Assembly (NCBI GenBank): GCA_900543305.1
Contig: UQQZ01000049.1
Span: 1-19,334 of the forward strand
Direction: 5' to 3'
DNA: 19,334 nt
Origin: an uncultured Oscillospiraceae bacterium
GTDB taxonomy: Bacteria; Bacillota; Clostridia; Oscillospirales; Acutalibacteraceae
Below, in pieces: positions 14,514 to 19,334 of this stretch. Position 1 is the stretch's first letter. Each line of letters opens with the position of its first letter. Below the pieces are notes generated by a model. The model ran no database searches and was not told the origin of the DNA. It saw nothing but the letters and a program-made list of their open reading frames with translations. Position numbers and translations under genes: made by a program.

Positions 14514-14625
14514 ATTGTTCCCCACACGGCAAGCACAGTTTCCACAACCTGTGAGAGTTGGGCCAGGCGATCCAAGAGTACCAGGTGCTATAAATCCAGT
14601 ACCAACGGACGTAGGAGCCAAAGCC
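14514..14625 (+). pseudogene. Decayed fragment of a WYL-regulator gene
   Basis: The DNA aligns with the WYL gene around 5330-5420; for example CCTGTGAGAGTTGGGCCAGG matches CCTGTGGGAGATGGGCCAGG there. In the frame running through 14546, the reading is NL-stop-ELGQAIQEYQVL-stop-IQYQRT-stop-EPK, against SLWEMGQAIQEH, then EIEYERMKEPK in the intact protein. Upstream, IVPH (from 14514) matches IEPH in another frame, so there is at least one frameshift as well as three in-frame stops. The fragment covers about residues 138-174 of the intact regulator. It lies between the hydrolase gene and the membrane-protein gene and is no longer functional. Confidence 0.82.
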
Positions 14626-14666
14626 GACACATCTGTTTAGATTCACTCTTTAACGGAGGATTTACT

Positions 14667-15641
14667 ATGGCAAAGAAATTATCACAACTTGAAATTGCAA
14701 AACAGGAAGCTGAAAACATCGCAAAAGAAACTTATGAAAAAATAAACGAATTAGGTTTCCACGCTAGTAGCTTATACAGATCCATGAACTCCTTACAGTT
14801 GTTATTCGACCGAATTCAAAATCTTCCCATAGACCATAAAGGAATCTATGAGAAACACAAAGAAGTTAGTGCAGACTGGAAGGAGCAGGTAGATAATCTT
14901 ACGGACGAGTATAAAAAGAAGGAATTAGGAGGTCCCGGAGTAAGTGCTTTAGGCATTGGTGCCGGAATTGCTGTTGCTACTATTGGACGTACTGCTGCCT
15001 TCCTAGTTGGAGGCGGAATAGTGGGTGGCGCCATGTTTGCTCTTGCTGGCGGCCCTATCGGATGGGCGATTGCAGGTATTTCCATTCTGAAAATGATTAC
15101 TGGAAAAAAAGACACCGCAAAACTGGAGCAGATCTATGAACGCATCTTTAAAAGAGATGTTGAATTTTATAGCAAAGCTATTACTGAGATTAATGAGCGG
15201 GTTCACAGAATTGATGATGAATTGGAAAAACTCGACCGGGCTATTGGACGAATTGCAACGTTTGGAACAGATTATAGTTCGATGACCACTACCCAGCAAT
15301 TTGACCTTGCTGCCTTTTTCAACTTATTTGAAACCGCTACCATGCTTCTGGTCACGCCGATCATGAATCTGCAGCCACATTTTTCTGAGCAGGACTTCTA
15401 CGATTTCTACGAAGATGAGGTTGATCCTGCTTCAAAAGAATACTTATCCCTACATAAAAACATGACCATATTCTTGGCAAATTTCCTGTATGAAATTCCT
15501 CTGGATGATAAAGATAAGGAACTGTTGGCTCAGTCACTGACGAGGAATAAAGAACATTGCACTTCTATCGAGAAGAATTATTTTAGTGTCAATGACATCG
15601 ATGTAGTTGAACGAGCACTACGGCACAAAGCTAATGCCTAA
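14667..15641 (+). CDS. Gly-rich membrane-inserting helical protein, 324 aa
   Basis: Start ATG 14667 follows GGAGGA (14655-14660); the frame upstream to 14508 is only the WYL fragment. Residues 1-86 are charged helices. Residues about 89-144 form a long Gly/Ala-rich hydrophobic stretch (GIGAGIAVATIG, LVGGGIVGGAMFALAGGP, IGWAIAGISILKMI) resembling the membrane hairpins of dynamin-like GTPases 2 and 3. Helical, charged regions follow to the end. There is no P-loop. The protein looks like a dynamin stalk and paddle without the GTPase head, or a pore-forming partner. It is separated from the operon by 185 bp but shares its A+T-rich composition and strand. Confidence 0.85.
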   Translation: MAKKLSQLEIAKQEAENIAKETYEKINELGFHASSLYRSMNSLQLLFDRIQNLPIDHKGIYEKHKEVSADWKEQVDNLTDEYKKKELGGPGVSALGIGAGIAVATIGRTAAFLVGGGIVGGAMFALAGGPIGWAIAGISILKMITGKKDTAKLEQIYERIFKRDVEFYSKAITEINERVHRIDDELEKLDRAIGRIATFGTDYSSMTTTQQFDLAAFFNLFETATMLLVTPIMNLQPHFSEQDFYDFYEDEVDPASKEYLSLHKNMTIFLANFLYEIPLDDKDKELLAQSLTRNKEHCTSIEKNYFSVNDIDVVERALRHKANA

Positions 15642-15748
15642 TGTGAAAAAACCTGTCAACGATTAAAGAAAGTTCACAATGTATTTGCTTATTACTGATG
15701 TGTTAGATTTCTTGAACAAGATGTAATAGTATACTATAAACCACAACT

Positions 15749-15824
15749 CAAACCGAGCCAACGCGCACTGAAACGTCGCCTTTGCCAGAATCAATGACGT
15801 TTTATTGCGCGTTGGCTCGGTTTG
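15749..15824. repeat. Long palindrome with 28-bp stem
   Basis: CAAACCGAGCCAACGCGCA (15749-15767) is a perfect 19-nt complement of 15806-15824. After one mismatch a further 9 pairs follow (AAACGTC at 15771-15777 with GACGTTT at 15796-15802, plus two outer pairs), leaving an 18-nt loop. Neither strand has a clear U-run after it, so a simple intrinsic terminator is doubtful. It could be a palindromic mobile repeat, an RNA processing signal, or a strong transcription barrier after the dynamin-like cluster. Confidence 0.8.
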
Positions 15825-16041
15825 CTTATAGGGGGACACTGGTGTGATACTAGCTGAATGAGGCGGCTTCCTAACCTGTAGTGTCCTGACCAGTTCACAG
15901 TGCGTTGCGATTACGACGGCAGCCCTAACCTGACCCTCCCTACACATCCATTTGACTAACTGTCACCATAGAACCCCCCGCACCACCATCCATCTCTCAG
16001 GTTTTCCCTGAGATTGGAACCGCTGGTCGGAGGGCCCTTTT
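15825..16041. other. Gene-free region with small inverted repeats
   Basis: No gene could be supported. GGACACT (about 15834) is complementary to AGTGTCC (about 15882), and ACTGGT/ACCAGT repeat nearby, which resembles the end region of a mobile element. TCTCAGG (15995-16001) pairs with CCTGAGA (16007-16013) around TTTTC, just beyond the stop of the minus-strand ATPase gene, but without a T-tail on that strand. Confidence 0.35.
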
Positions 16042-17736
16042 TTAAGCCATAACCACCAAGCATTCCTTCTCGTAGAAGGCGATGCCGTATTTCAGGAGCT
16101 TCTTCACACCACGCCGCTTCAGGCCTTCCCCGTACTTTCGGTCCTCGATTTGAGCCAGAGCTGCCTTGCAGGAGGATTCCAGGTTGCCGTCCTCTGCGTA
16201 CTTCAGCTCAATGACAATGCCGATGCGGTCTGGGGTCTGCACAGTGATGTCGCTGTAACCCTCCCCCATCTCGGCGTTGGACTTCACCAGCCAATTTCCC
16301 TGGCTTCTGAGCAGGCCCAGCAGCATCCCATGGTAGAAGTTTTCCTTCTGGTTCTTCCGTACCGCCGTGTCCCGCACACTGATGGAATCCCACAGGTAAT
16401 CGTGAAGCATCTCCTGGATGGCCGTCACATCCCCCGCAGGGAACGCAGCACAGAACCGGTTGATCCGTGCGGAATCTGCCCGCGCTGTTTCTTGAAACCA
16501 CTCTTCCACCAGGTCGGCAAACAGTTTGCGGATTTCCCCATTGGGAATCCACAGCTGGAACAGATCGGCATCCGCCTGCCCCACCTGCTTTCCTGTCAGA
16601 TACCCTGTAGCGTATAGGACGCTCCACAGGTTTTCATCGCTTTCATCAATCTCCCGATACGTCAGCTCCTGTTTCACCCGCTTAGTGACCTGCCCACCGC
16701 CGAGCAGCTCTTCCATCTCACCCTTGGCGCTCTGATTTGACTGTCGCAGCAGCCGCCGGATCAGATCGTTTCCGCTGGTGTTGGCCCAGTAATTTTTGGG
16801 CAGAGCAGACGGGTCCACCAGCAGCTCGTCGCAGTAATTGATCACATCCCAGGGACAGTACACGTCGGTATCCCCAAACCGGTAGCCATCGTACCACGAA
16901 CGGACAGCCTCTTTGTAGGCAGATGTGCCGTAGTATTCCAGAAGCTCCTCCACATCTGCGTCTGTGAAGCCAAAGAACTCGTCGTACCGGACATCGGAAA
17001 TCGTGTGAACTTTCAAATTGTTCAGCCCGGTAAAGATGCTCTCCTTGGAGATACGCAAGCACCCTGTCAAAACTGCGAAAAACAGGCTGTCGTTGGTTTT
17101 CAAGACATTTCCCAACAAATTCCGGATGAGGTCCACCATTTCCTCGTAGTAGCCGGCCTGGAACGCCTTATCTAGGGGAACATCGTATTCATCAACCAGC
17201 AAGATTGCCTTTTGACCGCAATGCTTAGCAAGGAGCTGCGAGAGGACTTTCAAGCTCGCCGCCGCCACTTCCTCAGTCATGGCATAGAGGCCGCCCTCCC
17301 CGGAGCCAATTTGAATCAGGCGCCGGTAAGCCTCTTTTTCCTCGTTGGAGAGCTTCTCGCTTTCCTTGAGATATTGAAACCGCATGGCCTCGCTCCCGAT
17401 GATGGTTCGCAGGGCGGCAGAGGCAGAGAAGAAGCTGCGGCCATCCACACCTTTCAAGCTAATGGAAATCACGGGGAACTTCCCCTGGTACTTGCCGCAT
17501 AGCTCCTTCTCCCGGGAAATCTTGAGGCCATCGAACAGCGCCGGATCGCCCCCCACCTCGAAAAAGCTTTTCAGCATACTCATGTTCAAAGACTTGCCAA
17601 AACGCCGGGGACGGGTAAACTGGTTCACTTCGCCCCAATTCTCCAAAAGTTCCTTGATAAACAGGGTCTTATCTACATAGTAGAAATCATTTGTCCGGAT
17701 TTTCTCAAAACTATCCAAACCAATGGGGAGTTTCAT
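16042..17736 (-). CDS. AAA-ATPase-like protein with C-terminal PD-(D/E)XK nuclease-like domain, 564 aa
   Basis: The N-terminus (LPIGLDSFEKIRTNDFYYVD) and the P-loop RPRRFGKS (42-49), with Walker B ILLVDEYD (178-185), are typical of the AAA-ATPase-like family (PF09820). The C-terminal region shows GEGYSDITVQTP and IVIELKYAED, the D...ExK pattern of the PDDEXK_9 family (PF08011). The full length of about 560 aa is usual. These proteins are very common, often multi-copy, in gut Bacteroidetes and Clostridia, and their biological role is not established. ATG 17736 is favoured over GTG 17742 because AGGA lies 8 nt upstream of it. It is divergent from the AAA/DUF4143 gene. Confidence 0.93.
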   Translation of the reverse strand: MKLPIGLDSFEKIRTNDFYYVDKTLFIKELLENWGEVNQFTRPRRFGKSLNMSMLKSFFEVGGDPALFDGLKISREKELCGKYQGKFPVISISLKGVDGRSFFSASAALRTIIGSEAMRFQYLKESEKLSNEEKEAYRRLIQIGSGEGGLYAMTEEVAAASLKVLSQLLAKHCGQKAILLVDEYDVPLDKAFQAGYYEEMVDLIRNLLGNVLKTNDSLFFAVLTGCLRISKESIFTGLNNLKVHTISDVRYDEFFGFTDADVEELLEYYGTSAYKEAVRSWYDGYRFGDTDVYCPWDVINYCDELLVDPSALPKNYWANTSGNDLIRRLLRQSNQSAKGEMEELLGGGQVTKRVKQELTYREIDESDENLWSVLYATGYLTGKQVGQADADLFQLWIPNGEIRKLFADLVEEWFQETARADSARINRFCAAFPAGDVTAIQEMLHDYLWDSISVRDTAVRKNQKENFYHGMLLGLLRSQGNWLVKSNAEMGEGYSDITVQTPDRIGIVIELKYAEDGNLESSCKAALAQIEDRKYGEGLKRRGVKKLLKYGIAFYEKECLVVMA

Positions 17737-17944
17737 TCTCACGTTCCTACACCTCGCTCCAACGTGTTCTTATACGGAGCACATGTAACAAATACTTTGA
17801 GATTCACTTTACCATGAAGCAAGGAGACAGTCAAGGTTCGGGAAGATTTTCGCCAGATAGAAACCTGGAATACATAGGAGTTGGTACGCCATGACAGACG
17901 CAGACCCCTAATCAGATAGGCCGGAGACAGCCTCTTTTTCCCAG

Positions 17945-17973
17945 TTGACACACCCTATATTTTAGGATAAAAT
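17945..17973 (+). promoter_or_regulatory. Promoter of the AAA/DUF4143 gene
   Basis: TTGACA (17945-17950), a 17-bp spacer and TAAAAT (17968-17973) form a near-consensus sigma-A promoter. TTTTAGG inside the spacer is repeated as CCTAAAA at 17993-17999, an inverted pair flanking the start region and a possible operator. A weak hairpin with a T5 run (17917-17939) lies just upstream. The rest of 17737-17944 shows no gene. Confidence 0.8.
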
Positions 17974-18014
17974 AAAGTATATCTTACATTTCCCTAAAAC
18001 AAGGAGGTTCTGGT

Positions 18015-19241
18015 ATGGCATACATGGAACGGTCATTGGAGCGAAAGTTTCTGCACATGAGTTCCTTTTTCAAGGCGGTGTTGGTGACGGGTGCCCGTCA
18101 GGTGGGCAAGACCACCATGCTGAAACACCTGGCGGAGGGGCAGAACCGCACCTATGTGACCATGGACAACACCATGGCCAGGACCCTGGCCCAGTCGGAC
18201 CCGGTGCTGTTCTTCCAGACCTACAAGCCGCCCATCATCATCGACGAGATTCAGAAGGCCCCGGAGCTGTTTGAGCAAATCAAAATCATGTGCGATGAAA
18301 GCGAGGAGCGGGGGCTGTTCTGGCTCACCGGTTCCCAGCAATACCGGATGATGAAGAACATTCGAGAGACCCTGGCAGGCCGCATCGGGATTCTGGAGCT
18401 CTACAGCCTGTCCAAGGAGGAAGTGGACGGCACGGTGTTTTCCAACAAGATGGACTTCTCCCTGCCCTGTCTGCTGGAACGGCAGAAAACCGCCAAAAAG
18501 AATGACATCGTAGATGTGTTCGAGTACATTTGGCGGGGTGGTATGCCGGATGCACTGCGGGCAGATTCGGAGCAGCGTCAGGAATATTTCAACTCCTATA
18601 TTGAAACCTATCTGATGCGGGATGTGGCAGAGGAAGGCGGGATCACCGACGTGGTGCGGTTTCGGAAGTTTCTCAACGCCTGCGCCGCCCTGACTGCCGA
18701 GCAGGTCAACTACCGAACGTTAGCTGAGGCCGCGGAGATCTCCCAGCCCACGGCAAAGGAGTGGGTACGGATTCTCCAGGGGCTGGGCATTGTCTATCTG
18801 CTGCCCCCCTTTGCCAACAACGAGCTGAAGCGCCTGACCAAGACTCCCAAGCTGTATTTCTGCGACACAGGACTGTGCGCCTACCTGTCTATGTGGCTCA
18901 CCCGGGACACCCTGATGCAGGGGGCAGCCAGCGGCCATTACTTTGAGAACCATGTGGTGATGGAGCTGCTGAAGAACTTCTCCTACTCCACGGAGAAAGC
19001 GAATCTGACCTACTACCGGGACTCCAACGCCAAGGAAATCGACGTGATCGTGGAGGCGAACGGGCTGATCCACCCCTTAGAAATCAAGAAGTCCGCAAAT
19101 CCCGACCGGCGGGAGGTCAAGAAGTACCAGGTGCTGGACAAGACAGGCCTGGAGCGTGGCAGTGGCGGCATCGTCTGCATGTGCGAGGAAGTCATCCCCA
19201 TTGATGAGAAAAACTGTTTTATTCCGTGTAATCTTCTATAA
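18015..19241 (+). CDS. ATP-binding protein, AAA_14 plus DUF4143, 408 aa
   Basis: Walker A is GARQVGKTT (26-34), Walker B is IIIDEIQ (74-80), and the sensor-like LTGSQ is at 104-108, as in the AAA_14 family. The C-terminal half has the DUF4143 pattern: YIETYLMRDV, the winged-helix-like LAEAAEISQPTAKEWVRILQ, then LYFCDTGLCAYL, and a restriction-like fold ending with YYRDSNAKEIDVIVE and HPLEIKKS (a D...ExK-like set). The length is normal. AAGGAGG (18001-18007) gives an unambiguous start. The family is widespread and often multi-copy, with unproven function; links to toxin-antitoxin and nucleic-acid handling have been suggested. It has its own promoter and terminator. Confidence 0.93.
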   Translation: MAYMERSLERKFLHMSSFFKAVLVTGARQVGKTTMLKHLAEGQNRTYVTMDNTMARTLAQSDPVLFFQTYKPPIIIDEIQKAPELFEQIKIMCDESEERGLFWLTGSQQYRMMKNIRETLAGRIGILELYSLSKEEVDGTVFSNKMDFSLPCLLERQKTAKKNDIVDVFEYIWRGGMPDALRADSEQRQEYFNSYIETYLMRDVAEEGGITDVVRFRKFLNACAALTAEQVNYRTLAEAAEISQPTAKEWVRILQGLGIVYLLPPFANNELKRLTKTPKLYFCDTGLCAYLSMWLTRDTLMQGAASGHYFENHVVMELLKNFSYSTEKANLTYYRDSNAKEIDVIVEANGLIHPLEIKKSANPDRREVKKYQVLDKTGLERGSGGIVCMCEEVIPIDEKNCFIPCNLL

Positions 19242-19250
19242 AGGAACAGG

Positions 19251-19284
19251 ACACCTGCCTTCCGGGCGGGTGTTTCTCTTTTTT
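19251..19284 (+). terminator. Intrinsic terminator of the AAA/DUF4143 gene
   Basis: ACACCTGCC (19251-19259) pairs with GGCGGGTGT (19265-19273) around TTCCG, a 9-bp stem with one G-T pair. It is followed by the T-rich run TTTCTCTTTTTT and starts 10 bp after the stop codon. Confidence 0.9.
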
Positions 19285-19302
19285 AGCAGTCTTGAGAAAA
19301 AA

Positions 19303-19334
19303 AGAGGACAGCCGCAGCTACCCTCTCTCTTTCT
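19303..19334. terminator. Possible further stem-loop at the window edge
   Basis: AGAGG (19303-19307) can pair with CCTCT (19322-19326), followed by CTCTTTCT, with an A7 run on the other side. It may be the terminator of a gene arriving from the right, but the window ends here. Confidence 0.3.

Noticed and set aside
14508..14666. N-terminal extension of the membrane protein gene
   Set aside because: This stretch is the decayed WYL fragment read in another frame; GGAGGA and ATG 14667 mark the true start.
15749..15824. Retron or CRISPR-like RNA element
   Set aside because: There is no reverse transcriptase gene nearby and no repeat-spacer periodicity; only one palindrome is present.
15663..15947. 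Minus-strand 94-aa frame
   Set aside because: It is produced by translating the long palindrome and flanking repeats; no RBS or domain is seen.
16208..17062. Alternative minus-strand frames within the ATPase gene
   Set aside because: They are shadows of the AAA-ATPase-like/PD-(D/E)XK gene, whose frame has clear family motifs.

Overview
The window looks like an accessory region of a gut-type Clostridia genome, most likely Oscillospiraceae-like. The pointers are AGGAGG-type ribosome binding sites, frequent TTG and GTG starts, sigma-A-like promoters, and families common in those genomes: PadR with DUF2812, a WYL-domain regulator, AAA-ATPase-like/PD-(D/E)XK proteins and AAA/DUF4143 proteins. This placement is inferred from gene content only.

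Layout. Positions 50-1626 hold an uncharacterised 148-aa protein, a cluster of stem-loops, and a PadR/DUF2812 operon on the minus strand. Positions 1751-2195 hold recombination scars: a fragment of a metallophosphatase gene, a bidirectional terminator, the 3' part of a tRNA-Thr(GGU) that looks like an integration-site half, and a tandem 11-bp repeat. Positions 2351-4609 hold a small regulatory island: an Xre-type regulator divergent from a three-gene operon (128-aa protein, metallophosphatase, 63-aa protein), then a second Xre regulator. Positions 4904-6415 hold a WYL regulator and two small genes with TTG starts, one encoding a four-cysteine mini-protein.

The centre, 6684-15641, is visibly richer in A+T than both flanks. 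It is a tightly packed run on the plus strand: dynamin-like GTPase 1 (809 aa), coiled-coil protein (195 aa), dynamin-like GTPase 2 (585 aa), dynamin-like GTPase 3 (599 aa), coiled-coil protein (132 aa), and a coiled-coil protein fused to an LRAT/PLAAT-like papain-fold hydrolase (286 aa). After a short gap comes a Gly-rich membrane-inserting protein without a GTPase domain (324 aa). The first six genes overlap or nearly abut, so they probably form one translationally coupled operon. The gap before the last gene contains a broken fragment of a second WYL regulator gene, whose intact relative lies at 4904.

My reading is that these genes form a multi-GTPase membrane-remodelling system with a lipid- or acyl-directed enzyme as likely effector. 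Anti-phage defence or membrane-stress response is plausible, by analogy with the Leo/Eleos dynamin systems, but nothing in the window proves it.

The right end holds a 28-bp-stem palindrome (15749-15824), an AAA-ATPase-like/PD-(D/E)XK protein on the minus strand, and an AAA/DUF4143 protein on the plus strand with a near-consensus promoter and a terminator. No rRNA gene, CRISPR array, integrase or transposase gene was seen.
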